DNA of 25,484 bases from the NCBI GenBank assembly GCA_047971925.1, contig JBKEAC010000023.1, forward strand, positions 1-25,484. The letters run 5' to 3'. The position numbers and the translations under genes are program-made. Origin of the DNA: JBKEDC01 sp047971925. GTDB taxonomy: Bacteria; Bacteroidota; Bacteroidia; Bacteroidales; Prolixibacteraceae. A model generated the notes under the pieces. It was not told the DNA's origin. It saw only the letters and a list, made by a program, of their open reading frames with translations, and did not search any database. Of this stretch, positions 6,913 to 16,343 are shown in pieces; the first letter of the stretch is position 1, and each line of letters opens with the position of its first letter.

Positions 6913-9174
6913 ATGTTCGACTTAGATTTGGTAAAGCGAACCTACTCGCAACTCGACCAACGAATAAACAGTACACGCAAAGTACTACAAAGACCACTAT
7001 CACTGGCAGAAAAAATTTTATACGCACACCTTTTTGAGGCTGACAAGGTGCAAAACTTTAAACGCGGTGAAGACTACGTTGACTTTGCACCCGACCGAGT
7101 TGCCATGCAAGACGCCACTGCTCAAATGGCACTACTCCAATTCATGAATGCAGGAAAAAGCTCAACTGCTGTGCCATCAACAGTGCATTGCGACCATCTC
7201 ATTCAAGCAAGCACTTCAGGGAAAGTCGATTTAAATCATGCTTTAGAAAACAACAAAGAAGTTTACTCATTCCTTGAATCGGTATCTAATAAATATGGCA
7301 TTGGTTTTTGGAAACCCGGCGCAGGAATCATTCACCAAGTAGTGCTTGAGAACTATGCTTTCCCCGGAGGCATGATGATTGGCACCGATTCGCACACTCC
7401 AAATGCTGGAGGATTAGGCATGCTTGCTATTGGCGTGGGAGGTGCCGATGCCGTTGATGTGATGGCAGGAATGCCTTGGGAGTTAAAGTTTCCGAAACTC
7501 ATCGGGATTAAACTCACAGGGAAACTCAACGCTTGGGCTTCTCCTAAAGACATTATTTTAAAAGTAGCTGGATTATTAACGGTGAAAGGTGGAACGGGTT
7601 GCATTGTGGAATATTTTGGCGATGGAGCCACTTCCCTATCGGCAACCGGGAAAGGCACTATTTGCAACATGGGCGCAGAAATTGGAGCTACCACCTCAAC
7701 CTTTGGCTACGATGATGCCATGGAGCGTTATCTGCGAGCAACTGGACGTGAAGAAGTGGCGGAATTAGCCAATAAATATCGAAACCATCTCACTGCCGAT
7801 GATGAAGTATATGCACAACCTGAGCTTTATTTCGACCAACTCATTGAAATAAATCTGAGCGAACTGGAACCTCATTTAAATGGTCCGTTCACGCCCGACA
7901 GAGCAACTCCAATTTCAAAAATGGCAGAGGAGGCCAAAGCCAACAATTGGGAAACAAAAGTGAGTGTGGGATTAATTGGTTCTTGCACTAACTCATCATA
8001 CGAAGATATATCGAGAGCAGCTTCAATAGCCAAACAAGCAGCAAGTAAAAACCTAAAAACAAAAGCCGAGTTCTCGGTTACTCCAGGTTCGGAACAAGTG
8101 CGCTACACCATCGATCGAGATGGATTTATCGACAGTTTCGAACAGATAGGTGCTAGCGTGTTTGCCAATGCTTGCGGTCCATGTATTGGTCAGTGGAATC
8201 GCGTGGGAGCCGAAAAACAAGAAAAAAACACCATCGTACACTCCTTCAATCGCAATTTCTCAAAACGCGCCGATGGCAATCCAAATACCTTTGCCTTTGT
8301 GGGGTCTCCCGAATTAGTAACAGCTCTTGCTATTGCTGGCGATTTAACATTCAATCCGTTGAGCGATTATTTAATCAATGAAAACGGCGATAAAGTGAAG
8401 CTCGACCCACCTACTGGGCAAGAACTACCCGCTAGAGGTTTTGCTGTTGATGATTCAGGATTTCAAGCTCCAGCTGTCGATGGCTCATTGGTGAAAGTGG
8501 AAGTGGGAAATCATTCCGACAGATTGCAGCTACTCACTGCTTTTCCTGCATGGAATGGTAAGAACATTATGGGCATGAAACTCCTCATTAAAGCTAAAGG
8601 CAAATGCACCACCGACCATATTTCAATGGCTGGTAGTTGGCTGAAATATCGTGGACATCTCGATAATATTTCAAACAACATGCTCATTGGCGCGGTGAAT
8701 TATTTCAATAATGAAACTAATAAAGTGAAATCTCAACTCGATGGAAAATATGGCGACGTTCCGGCTGTGCAACGACAATACAAAGCGGCAAATGTTTCTA
8801 CTATCGTTGTTGGCGACCATAATTATGGCGAAGGTTCATCGAGAGAACATGCTGCAATGGAACCTCGCCACTTAGGTGTTGCGGTGGTTTTGGTGAAATC
8901 ATTTGCACGCATTCATGAAACTAATTTAAAGAAACAAGGCATGCTTGGACTCACTTTTGCCAACGAAAATGATTACGATAAGATTTTAGAAGACGACACA
9001 TTCAACATCGTAAATTTAGATTCGTTCGCTCCAAACAAGCAGATAACCATTGAAATTCAACATGCCAATGGCAATAGCGAAAACATTCAAACAAACCACA
9101 GCTATAATGCTCAACAAATTGCATGGTTTAAAGCAGGCTCGGCACTAAATTTAATTGCACAACAAAACAAATAA
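6913..9174 (+). CDS. acn: Aconitate hydratase, mitochondrial-type
   Basis: 753 aa. It isomerises citrate to isocitrate with a [4Fe-4S] cluster. The cluster ligands are Cys358 (GSCTNSSYED), Cys421 and Cys424 (ACGPCIGQW), the same numbers as I recall for the mature mitochondrial enzyme. DSHTPNAGGLGMLAIGVGG (about 157-175) belongs to the active-site core. The C-terminal swivel domain holds NYGEGSSREHAAMEPRHLG. Length and motifs place it with mitochondrial-like aconitases, a type reported for Bacteroides fragilis, rather than with AcnB or the longer IRP-like AcnA. It heads the acn-icd-gltA cluster and is followed by icd after 4 bp. The 223-bp upstream gap holds no clear TAnnTTTG box. Confidence 0.97.
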   Translation: MFDLDLVKRTYSQLDQRINSTRKVLQRPLSLAEKILYAHLFEADKVQNFKRGEDYVDFAPDRVAMQDATAQMALLQFMNAGKSSTAVPSTVHCDHLIQASTSGKVDLNHALENNKEVYSFLESVSNKYGIGFWKPGAGIIHQVVLENYAFPGGMMIGTDSHTPNAGGLGMLAIGVGGADAVDVMAGMPWELKFPKLIGIKLTGKLNAWASPKDIILKVAGLLTVKGGTGCIVEYFGDGATSLSATGKGTICNMGAEIGATTSTFGYDDAMERYLRATGREEVAELANKYRNHLTADDEVYAQPELYFDQLIEINLSELEPHLNGPFTPDRATPISKMAEEAKANNWETKVSVGLIGSCTNSSYEDISRAASIAKQAASKNLKTKAEFSVTPGSEQVRYTIDRDGFIDSFEQIGASVFANACGPCIGQWNRVGAEKQEKNTIVHSFNRNFSKRADGNPNTFAFVGSPELVTALAIAGDLTFNPLSDYLINENGDKVKLDPPTGQELPARGFAVDDSGFQAPAVDGSLVKVEVGNHSDRLQLLTAFPAWNGKNIMGMKLLIKAKGKCTTDHISMAGSWLKYRGHLDNISNNMLIGAVNYFNNETNKVKSQLDGKYGDVPAVQRQYKAANVSTIVVGDHNYGEGSSREHAAMEPRHLGVAVVLVKSFARIHETNLKKQGMLGLTFANENDYDKILEDDTFNIVNLDSFAPNKQITIEIQHANGNSENIQTNHSYNAQQIAWFKAGSALNLIAQQNK

Positions 9175-9178
9175 CACC

Positions 9179-10450
9179 ATGAGTTCAATCATAACACAAG
9201 CCAATGGGAAGCTTCTCATTCCCAACAATCCAATCATTCCATTCATTGAAGGCGATGGCATTGGGTGTGAAATTTCATTAGCATGCCAAAAAGTAGTTAA
9301 TGCTGCGGTTGAAAAAGCTTATGGAGGAACACGCAAAATAGAATGGACAGAAGTTTTAGCTGGAAAGAAAGCCTTCGAACAAACAGGCTCATATCTGCCC
9401 GATGAAACATTAGACGCATTCAAAAAGTACTTTGTGGGTATTAAAGGACCGCTAGAAACTCCCGTGGGAGGAGGAATCCGCTCATTAAATGTAGCCCTTC
9501 GTCAAACACTCGATTTATATGTATGCTTGCGCCCCGTGCGTTGGTTTAGCGGTGTCCCCTCGCCTATCAAAACTCCTGAATTGGTAGATATGCACATTTT
9601 CCGAGAAAACACGGAAGATATTTATGCTGGCATTGAGTTCATGCAAGATAGCGCTGAAGCAAAACAAGTTTATGCACTTCTTGAACATCTCGGCTCATCG
9701 GATAAAGTTCGCTTTCCTGAAAACACAAGCTATGGCATTAAGCCGATATCAAAATCGGGTTCTGAGCGATTAATTCGATCGGCTATAAACTATGCCATCG
9801 AGCGAAAACTTCCTTTTGTAACACTAGTGCACAAGGGAAATATTATGAAATTTACCGAAGGCATGTTTAAAAATGAAGGCTATGCTTTGGCTGAAAGGGA
9901 ATTTCCCAATGAAACATTTACGTGGAACCAATATCAGTTAATTAGCAAAAACTCAGGTAAAGAAGAAGCCAACAAGGCACTGAAATTAGCACAAGAAGAG
10001 GGAAAAGTTATTGTGAAAGATTGTATCATGGATGCTTTCTTGCAAGAGAGTTTACTCCACCCTGCGGAACATTCGGTAATTGCCACCATGAATTTAAATG
10101 GCGATTATGCTTCCGACCAGCTAGCAGCAATGGTTGGAGGAATCGGCATATCACCAGGTGCCAACATTAATTACCTCACAGGACATGCTATTTTTGAAGC
10201 CACTCATGGCACAGCACCAAACATTGTTGGTACCGGAAAAGCCAACCCAAGTTCTTTGCTACTATCTGCGGTCATGATGCTTGAATATATGAATTGGAAT
10301 GAGGCAGCCCAAAACATCATTAAATCGATGGAAAGATGCTTCAACAACCAACTGGTTACAGCCGATTTACACAGCATGATGACCAACGCTAAGCTACTTT
10401 CAACAACAGAATTTTCCGATGCTATAATTAATCAAATGCAAGCTCTCTAA
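9179..10450 (+). CDS. icd: Isocitrate dehydrogenase, probably NAD-dependent
   Basis: 423 aa from ATG 9179. An in-frame ATG at 9155 overlaps acn and is less likely. It oxidatively decarboxylates isocitrate to 2-oxoglutarate. The protein aligns along its length with E. coli Icd: N-terminal IPFIEGDGIG, substrate loop SGVPSPI with RENTEDIYAGIE, and metal-binding DCIMDAFLQ with NGDYASDQLAAMVGG. The cofactor pocket differs: HGTAPNIVGTGKANP has Asn348, Ile349 and Ala355 where the NADP enzyme has Lys344, Tyr345 and Val351. Ala395 and Ser399 replace Tyr391 and Arg395. Ile, Ala and Ser are the residues used in published conversion of E. coli Icd to NAD+ preference. Cofactor choice is therefore inferred to be NAD+. 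The next gene, gltA, begins 11 bp later. Confidence 0.96.
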   Translation: MSSIITQANGKLLIPNNPIIPFIEGDGIGCEISLACQKVVNAAVEKAYGGTRKIEWTEVLAGKKAFEQTGSYLPDETLDAFKKYFVGIKGPLETPVGGGIRSLNVALRQTLDLYVCLRPVRWFSGVPSPIKTPELVDMHIFRENTEDIYAGIEFMQDSAEAKQVYALLEHLGSSDKVRFPENTSYGIKPISKSGSERLIRSAINYAIERKLPFVTLVHKGNIMKFTEGMFKNEGYALAEREFPNETFTWNQYQLISKNSGKEEANKALKLAQEEGKVIVKDCIMDAFLQESLLHPAEHSVIATMNLNGDYASDQLAAMVGGIGISPGANINYLTGHAIFEATHGTAPNIVGTGKANPSSLLLSAVMMLEYMNWNEAAQNIIKSMERCFNNQLVTADLHSMMTNAKLLSTTEFSDAIINQMQAL

Positions 10451-10461
10451 AATTCAAACTC

Positions 10462-11769
10462 ATGGAATATATAAAAAATGTCTTTTACGAGCGAAACAGT
10501 AAATTTATCTCCGAATATCAGGAACTCCGACAAAAACACGGCGATAAAGTCATTGGCGAAATTACCGTTGAGCAAGTACTTAGTGGCATGAAAGGTATGC
10601 CCGCATTGCTCACTGAAACATCAAATCTCGACCCTTTGAGTGGGATTAAGTTTCGCGGATATAGCATTCCTGAAATTCGAGAAAAATTACCTCGACTAGA
10701 CCCTGATGGTGAACCTCTTCCCGAGGGCTTATTATATCTGATGCTGGTAGGTGATATACCCGAAAAAGATGATGTCATGAACATCTCTAAAAACCTCTCA
10801 ACTCGGGCTCATGTTCCACAATATGTGTTTGATGTTATTGATGCTCTCCCGAAAACAACGCGCCCCATGACCATGTTCAACACGGCCATTGTGGCTGCGG
10901 CTCCAGAATCAATTTTCCAGAAAGCTTACCGATCGGGGGTTCACAAAAAATTTTATTGGGATTTCATGTACGACGATGTGCTAAACCTCATTGCTAAACT
11001 CCCTCGCATTGCGGCCTACATTTATCGTCGATGCTATCATAAAGATCATCACATCGATCCAGATCCTCGTTTGGATTGGGCTGGAAACCTAGCTCACATG
11101 ATGGGCTTCGACTCTAAAGAGGTGAAACGATTAATGCGTTTATACATGGTGATTCATGCTGACCACGAAGGCGGAAATGTTTCTGCTCACACCACTCATT
11201 TGGTTGGTTCAACCTTAAGCAATCCGTATTATGCTTTTGGTGCTGGAATGCTTGGACTATCGGGTCCTCTTCATGGATATGCCAATCAAGATGTCATCGA
11301 TTGGATTTATGACATGATTAATGAGCTTGGAACAAACACTCCAAGTAGAGAACAACTTGAAAACTATGTGAAGCAAACACTTCGCGAAGGACGAGTTATC
11401 CCTGGATACGGACACGCTGTCCTTCGAGTAACCGACCCAAGATTTACCGCACAACAAGAATTTGCCAACCGATATATCAAAGAAGATAATCTCATCAATA
11501 TCGTGAACAATCTCTATGAAATTGTTCCCCCTATTTTAGGCGATATTGGTAAAATTAACAATCCATGGCCTAATGTTGATGCCTACTCTGGAGCACTATT
11601 GCAACACTTCGGCATAAAAGAACATGCATTCTACACCGTGCTCTTTGGTGTTGCTCGCTCATTGGGCGTTTTATCATCGTTGGTGCTTGCTCGATTATAT
11701 GGCTTGCCCATTGAACGACCAAATTCTCATCCTTTAGAGTGGTTTAAAGAACAAGTTGAAAATGCATAA
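10462..11769 (+). CDS. gltA: Citrate synthase, mitochondrial/eukaryotic-type
   Basis: 435 aa. It condenses acetyl-CoA with oxaloacetate. The sequence resembles the mitochondrial enzymes more than E. coli GltA: GIKFRGYSIPE, HADHEGGNVSAHTTHLVGS, LSGPLHGYANQ and VIPGYGHAVLRVTDPR. Catalytic residues by alignment are His271, His318 and Asp373, with His235 at the oxaloacetate site; the His318-Asp373 spacing equals that of the pig enzyme. Such proteins are usually dimers insensitive to NADH, which is family knowledge and not visible here. It is the last gene of the acn-icd-gltA cluster, which makes 2-oxoglutarate for glutamate synthesis or the full cycle. A strong terminator follows. Confidence 0.96.
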   Translation: MEYIKNVFYERNSKFISEYQELRQKHGDKVIGEITVEQVLSGMKGMPALLTETSNLDPLSGIKFRGYSIPEIREKLPRLDPDGEPLPEGLLYLMLVGDIPEKDDVMNISKNLSTRAHVPQYVFDVIDALPKTTRPMTMFNTAIVAAAPESIFQKAYRSGVHKKFYWDFMYDDVLNLIAKLPRIAAYIYRRCYHKDHHIDPDPRLDWAGNLAHMMGFDSKEVKRLMRLYMVIHADHEGGNVSAHTTHLVGSTLSNPYYAFGAGMLGLSGPLHGYANQDVIDWIYDMINELGTNTPSREQLENYVKQTLREGRVIPGYGHAVLRVTDPRFTAQQEFANRYIKEDNLINIVNNLYEIVPPILGDIGKINNPWPNVDAYSGALLQHFGIKEHAFYTVLFGVARSLGVLSSLVLARLYGLPIERPNSHPLEWFKEQVENA

Positions 11770-11805
11770 GTAATTTAAGACCCCTTTTAATGCCTACTGT
11801 GCAAA

Positions 11806-11851
11806 AAAAGAAGAAACGCTAAGTCCAAATGAACTTAGCGTTTCTTCTTTT
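11806..11851. terminator. Bidirectional terminator between gltA and the wzz-like gene
   Basis: Perfect 19-bp inverted repeat (11806-11824 with 11833-11851) around an 8-nt loop. The stem has an A-run on one side and a T-run on the other, so it can end transcription from both convergent genes. It lies 36 bp after gltA and 14 bp after the wzz-like stop. Confidence 0.9.
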
Positions 11852-11865
11852 AATTCCAACACAAT

Positions 11866-12975
11866 CTAATTCTCATATTTATTCCAATCATCCTTCACTG
11901 AAGCTACGAATTTCTTACCAAAAACGATTCCAACCGACAAAAAGCCTCCTAAGAAAGCCCAAATAATAACAATTAGCGGTTTATTGGGCGCCGATGGCTT
12001 ATTCGGCAATTGCACTGGCTCTATAACTGCAAAGACAGGAGTTTCCTCTTTCACCTTAATAAGAGCTGTTTCATATTGTTTCGCCAATTCCGAATAAATC
12101 GAAAACGATAGATTATACTTCGTTTGTAATCGCTCTATTTCTGTTAAAGCCAATGCACTACTCACATTATGATTTCGATCGCGATAAACAGCCAATTCAT
12201 TTTGAACTTTCACAAATTCAGCTTCTTTTTCTTTCAATCGACTCTCCACAAAGCTCAACTGTTCGCTTGCTTGTGCTATTTTGTATTTCGTGATGTATTC
12301 TTGCAGCAAATCTTGAACTTTTCGAGCTAGTTCGGCAGCCATGACAGGATCGCTGGCAACAGTTCCCACTGTTACATAGCCTTCTTTGTCATTAATTTCT
12401 ATTGAAATCTGATTTGAAACAGTTTGTATAACAGCTTCCTCTTCTTCTTGCAAAGAAACATATGGAGCTTCTTTTGTTACTTCCACCGCATTATCTTCTC
12501 CTCGAAATGCACCGAGAATCAAGCCGGGCAAACCAATTGTATATCTCTTCACAAGCGATAAAACACTTGGTTTATTGTATTCCGTGTAGTATGTATATAA
12601 CGATATCGGCTCATCAACACCAGGACAATGATACGACGCATTTATTAGCTCCAACTGAAAAGGCACCGACTTCACAATTTGAGGATAAATTACAGGTGTC
12701 AACTCCGTAGAGCTACCTGTCCCCATTGAAATTCCAGCCATAGCAGCCAAAGCACTCATATTTCCACCTGCTTTCGCATTAGAACTTTGAGGAAGTAATT
12801 TTGTTGATGCCGTATATTCTTTCGAACTAAACAAAGCAAACAACACGCCTAGCAGCATAAATCCGATAGTCATTTTAATGATAAACTTGCGCCTATTCCA
12901 AAGATAATGGACTAACTCAATTAAATCTATCTCATCTGCTTCTACAGAATTTGTGTTCTTATTCTCTTGATTCAT
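11866..12975 (-). CDS. Wzz/GumC-type chain-length determinant protein
   Basis: 369 aa. Polysaccharide co-polymerases of this kind span the inner membrane and set the length of, or help export, surface polysaccharide. Two membrane helices flank a periplasmic domain: about residues 33-52 (IIKMTIGFMLLGVLFALF) and about 335-355 (LIVIIWAFLGGFLSVGIVF). The periplasmic part contains a long coiled-coil stretch (about 225-305, LSFVESRLKEKEAEFVKVQN). The Pro-rich VIEPVQLPNKPSAPNKP motif just before helix 2 is the Wzz/PCP signature. No C-terminal tyrosine-kinase domain is present. It starts 8 bp after the wza-like gene, so the two form one transcript. No glycosyltransferases are nearby. Confidence 0.88.
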   Translation of the reverse strand: MNQENKNTNSVEADEIDLIELVHYLWNRRKFIIKMTIGFMLLGVLFALFSSKEYTASTKLLPQSSNAKAGGNMSALAAMAGISMGTGSSTELTPVIYPQIVKSVPFQLELINASYHCPGVDEPISLYTYYTEYNKPSVLSLVKRYTIGLPGLILGAFRGEDNAVEVTKEAPYVSLQEEEEAVIQTVSNQISIEINDKEGYVTVGTVASDPVMAAELARKVQDLLQEYITKYKIAQASEQLSFVESRLKEKEAEFVKVQNELAVYRDRNHNVSSALALTEIERLQTKYNLSFSIYSELAKQYETALIKVKEETPVFAVIEPVQLPNKPSAPNKPLIVIIWAFLGGFLSVGIVFGKKFVASVKDDWNKYEN

Positions 12976-12983
12976 ATTCTTAA

Positions 12984-15392
12984 TTATCTAAATAAAGCAA
13001 TAACTGAAACAGCAATCGACGAGGCTGTTGATGCCAAGGCTACCCATGTGCTTGCAGGTGTTTTTTCTCTTTCGGGCTTCAATGGTACAACAATTTGACT
13101 TCCGGGTGTTACTATCGGATAATTTCTATGTAAAAAACCTTTGGTTGACGCCGAACTTCCATTAGGATATACCACAAATGTTTTATGCTTTTTTGCACGT
13201 GCTTCAAAACCACCAGCTGCATTAATGTAATGTTTCATGCCGCCGCTTTCATAAGCCAAGCCCGATGGATTAAGAACAGCACCATTAACCCAAATTTCTT
13301 CTTTCCTTATAGGAATCGTTATTTGGTCGCCTTCTTTCAAAATATAGTCAGCCTCAATGCCGGGGTTATTAAGGATTCGAACAAGCTGAAGCTCTAATTG
13401 CGGATTTAATTCTACCTTCGTTTCAATATTCTCATCGATTTCTCCTTTCTGAGCATTCACTTTGCGTATTAATTCTTTTTGCTTTTCATCAAGCCCTCTA
13501 TTCATGTAGGCAGCATCAGGATAGGCATAGTCGGTTAAACCACCAGCACGCTGAATTAAATCGGAAATTCGCTCATCTTTACTACTGATAGCATATTTTC
13601 CTGGATATTTAACTTCTCCCAGAATAGAAACTGTGCGTTGTTTTTCATAAGATGGCGCTTTTCGAATATAAATATAATCATAAGGCATCAACACGAAATC
13701 TTCATCTTCTGATGATAAGCTCAAATTGCGAGAAACATCGAAATTATAGAGCGTAACCGACTTATCGCTCAGTTCTGCAGCCTCCTCATAACTTCTTCGT
13801 CGGGCAATTTCAACACTCGCCTCACTAGCCGATTCTTTCATGCCACCAGCCATGAAGATTAAGTCTTTCAAAGTCATGTTTTTTTGATACTTAAATTCTC
13901 CAATTTCAATCACCTCGCCTTCAATTTTTACAAATTTTGCTTCACCAACATCAAAGATGCTTTTAATCAACACTTGGTCTTCTGCTTTCAACTCCACATC
14001 CGATGAGCCATCACTCACATTTTGCACATCAAATGGAATAATCGCTGGAAATCGTTTATCATCAAGTCGAGTTATCAATCCTCGATGTGCATAGTAGTTT
14101 GCAATTAATCCTCCCGCTTGATTTATTAAATCAGAAAGCTTCATGCCCTCTTTAAACTCATAGTCGCCTGCTTCATAAACAGCCCCCTCAATGCTCACAG
14201 CATTTGAATATTCCAAATTGGTTTTATTTGCATAAAGGTTATCACCATTTTTAAGACTAAACGAAGCTAAATTGTCGAGATTAGCTGTAAGTTGCTCATA
14301 TCCTTTCGGAGAAATACGTTTAATATTTAATCTTTCAGTAGCTATATTTTCGGCCAATCCCCCAACATAAGTGAATAAATCTGCCAAAGTTTCGCCTTGT
14401 TTTATTTCAAAGATTGAATTTCGTTTAAAACCCGATGACACATTAACCTTTGTGGTATAAACTGGAATATAAATAACATCTTGGTTTCGCAAAACGATAT
14501 TCGATTTTGTGTTGCTATTGAGCAGGTAATCATATACGTCGACCGTTTGAATTACTTTATTTTCGCGAATGATTTGAATATTTCGAAATGAACCATTCTC
14601 GTTTGGACCTCCAGAAAGGAAAAGAGCGTTAAACACCGAAGCCGTTCCGGGAAGAGAATAAGTTCCAGGCATATTAGCCTCTCCCACAATGTTCACTTGA
14701 ATTGGCTTTGTTGCACCGATTGTAACATCGGCAAAGGTTTGAGGATTATCGCCCGCCATTTCGCTATAAATGGCAGTCAATCGATTCAATATGTTTACTT
14801 TTGCAGTGTGAAATTCCTGTCCTGCAATCGGAATTACTCCAACATTTGGAATGTTAATCGTTCCATTTGTTGAAACTTGTGCAGTTGTATTTTGCTGGCT
14901 ATTTCCCCAAACAGTAATTGAAAGCGCATCGCCAATACCGATTACATAGTTAGATGGAATTGGAATGTTTGCTGATGGATTAAAGGTGAGATTTTTAGAA
15001 TTAAACAAGGAATGACCAAAGATATTGCTCTTTTCTTCTTTAATTATCTCGCGTGTTTGTAATTCTTCGCTAGCATATTTATTTTCAACTTCCAAACTAT
15101 CTTTTTGCCCCACCACACGAGTTTCCTCTTCTATTTTTGGTTGAGTTAAACGTGCCTTTAGCTTCATTATTTGAATTTCTGAAGCTCCTTTTGCTTTTGC
15201 CAATTCTCCGGCTTGCTCCAAAGAAAGCCCTTTTGAATCAATTTCCTTTTTAATCTTATCTACTTGTGCGTTGGTCAATTTATCCACATCAAGTTGGTGA
15301 ATATTGCTCAGTGATTGTGCATGAGTTTCAACACTCATGACAGTTAAAAATGTAAAGGCTAATGCTACTAATAAACGTTTAATCATCTTCAA
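12984..15392 (-). CDS. Wza-type polysaccharide export outer membrane protein with multiple SLBB domains
   Basis: 802 aa. It has a signal peptide with a likely cut after THAQ (residue 26), and no lipobox Cys. A helical, Lys/Glu-rich region (about 30-120) precedes a Poly_export domain (about 145-230, YVIGIGDALSITVWGN). About six SLBB-like beta-grasp repeats follow, each showing a V.I.G.V...G.Y...GM.L.DLI..AGG pattern. The final 25 residues (STWVALASTASSIAVSVIAL) are a hydrophobic or amphipathic helix, which could cross the outer membrane as in E. coli Wza. It is much longer than Wza (about 380 aa), because of the extra SLBB copies, which is common in Bacteroidota. With the wzz-like gene it would form a trans-envelope export conduit. 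Confidence 0.9.
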   Translation of the reverse strand: MKMIKRLLVALAFTFLTVMSVETHAQSLSNIHQLDVDKLTNAQVDKIKKEIDSKGLSLEQAGELAKAKGASEIQIMKLKARLTQPKIEEETRVVGQKDSLEVENKYASEELQTREIIKEEKSNIFGHSLFNSKNLTFNPSANIPIPSNYVIGIGDALSITVWGNSQQNTTAQVSTNGTINIPNVGVIPIAGQEFHTAKVNILNRLTAIYSEMAGDNPQTFADVTIGATKPIQVNIVGEANMPGTYSLPGTASVFNALFLSGGPNENGSFRNIQIIRENKVIQTVDVYDYLLNSNTKSNIVLRNQDVIYIPVYTTKVNVSSGFKRNSIFEIKQGETLADLFTYVGGLAENIATERLNIKRISPKGYEQLTANLDNLASFSLKNGDNLYANKTNLEYSNAVSIEGAVYEAGDYEFKEGMKLSDLINQAGGLIANYYAHRGLITRLDDKRFPAIIPFDVQNVSDGSSDVELKAEDQVLIKSIFDVGEAKFVKIEGEVIEIGEFKYQKNMTLKDLIFMAGGMKESASEASVEIARRRSYEEAAELSDKSVTLYNFDVSRNLSLSSEDEDFVLMPYDYIYIRKAPSYEKQRTVSILGEVKYPGKYAISSKDERISDLIQRAGGLTDYAYPDAAYMNRGLDEKQKELIRKVNAQKGEIDENIETKVELNPQLELQLVRILNNPGIEADYILKEGDQITIPIRKEEIWVNGAVLNPSGLAYESGGMKHYINAAGGFEARAKKHKTFVVYPNGSSASTKGFLHRNYPIVTPGSQIVVPLKPEREKTPASTWVALASTASSIAVSVIALFR

Positions 15393-15468
15393 ACTTTTAT
15401 AATTTTTTATTTTTATTTCTCTATATCAATTCAAATCATTCTAACAATTTTCAATCACTGTAAGAACT

Positions 15469-16227
15469 TTATACCCTACGAAATTCTGCTAAACAAATAG
15501 CAGTTGCTATCGCCACATTCAAAGATTCACTCCCCGAATTGGCATAATTAGGAATATGTATTTTATTACTCACAGCATCCGCCACTTCCGCACTTATTCC
15601 ATTTCCCTCGTTGCCCATGACTAAAATGGCTGCTTGTTTTGAAATTGAGCTTTCATAAATATTCTCACCTTCCAAGAATGTACCATAAGAAGGAAGTTTT
15701 TTTTCTGAGGCAACTTCTAAGAGTTTTATTAGCTCTAAATAGTGCACTTTCACACGAAAGAGAGCACCCATTGAAGCCTGAATTACTTTGGGATTAAAGC
15801 AATCAGCAGTATCAACTGAGCAGTATATATTTTCAATACCAAACCAATCGGCAGTTCGAATAATTGTACCTAGATTTCCAGGGTCTTGAATTCCATCGAG
15901 AGCCAAAGTTATGTTTGTTTCTAGGTCCTCAAAGTTTAAATCAATTGCAGGCATTTCCACAATTGCTAGCGCATGCTGTGGGTTTTGCAGGGTACTTATT
16001 TTTTTCAATTCTTCATCATTTACTTCAATGATTTCAATTGTTTTTAATGCTGACAAGTTGTTTTCTGCTATAAAGTTACTAGTTGCACAAAGAGTTCGCA
16101 CAGTAAAAGACGATTGCAAAGCTTCTTTTACCGATTTATCTCCTTCCACTAGAAAAATGCATTCGTTATCGCGCTCTTTTTTCCTATGAAGAGATTGTAT
16201 ATATTTTATCTTGTTTCTACTAATCAT
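15469..16227 (-). CDS. SpoU/TrmH family RNA 2'-O-methyltransferase
   Basis: 252 aa. It is predicted to transfer methyl from S-adenosylmethionine to a ribose 2'-OH in rRNA or tRNA. The N-terminal substrate-binding domain (about 1-90) includes KERDNECIFLVEGDKSV. The C-terminal SPOUT knot shows all three motifs: LALDGIQDPGNLGTIIRTAD (about 108-127), VMGNEGNGIS (about 198-207) and the final NSGSESLNVAIATAI (about 221-235). Which RNA is modified cannot be told. On the minus strand it precedes the wza-like gene by 76 bp, so co-transcription is possible. A -7 box TATTTTTG lies at 16250-16257 on the minus strand. Confidence 0.92.
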   Translation of the reverse strand: MISRNKIKYIQSLHRKKERDNECIFLVEGDKSVKEALQSSFTVRTLCATSNFIAENNLSALKTIEIIEVNDEELKKISTLQNPQHALAIVEMPAIDLNFEDLETNITLALDGIQDPGNLGTIIRTADWFGIENIYCSVDTADCFNPKVIQASMGALFRVKVHYLELIKLLEVASEKKLPSYGTFLEGENIYESSISKQAAILVMGNEGNGISAEVADAVSNKIHIPNYANSGSESLNVAIATAICLAEFRRV

Positions 16228-16249
16228 GCAATTTTCAACCTAAAGCTCA

Positions 16250-16257
16250 CAAAAATA
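16250..16257 (-). promoter_or_regulatory. Possible -7 box (TATTTTTG) for the SpoU methyltransferase gene
   Basis: Minus-strand TAnnTTTG match 22 nt before the start codon. No clear -33 element is seen. Confidence 0.4.
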
Positions 16258-16343
16258 CAAATTGTTTCTAATATTCCTCTTAAGTTTAAGTATAAATATT
16301 ACTACTTCTTAAAACTTTACGCATCATATTCCACGATATTATT

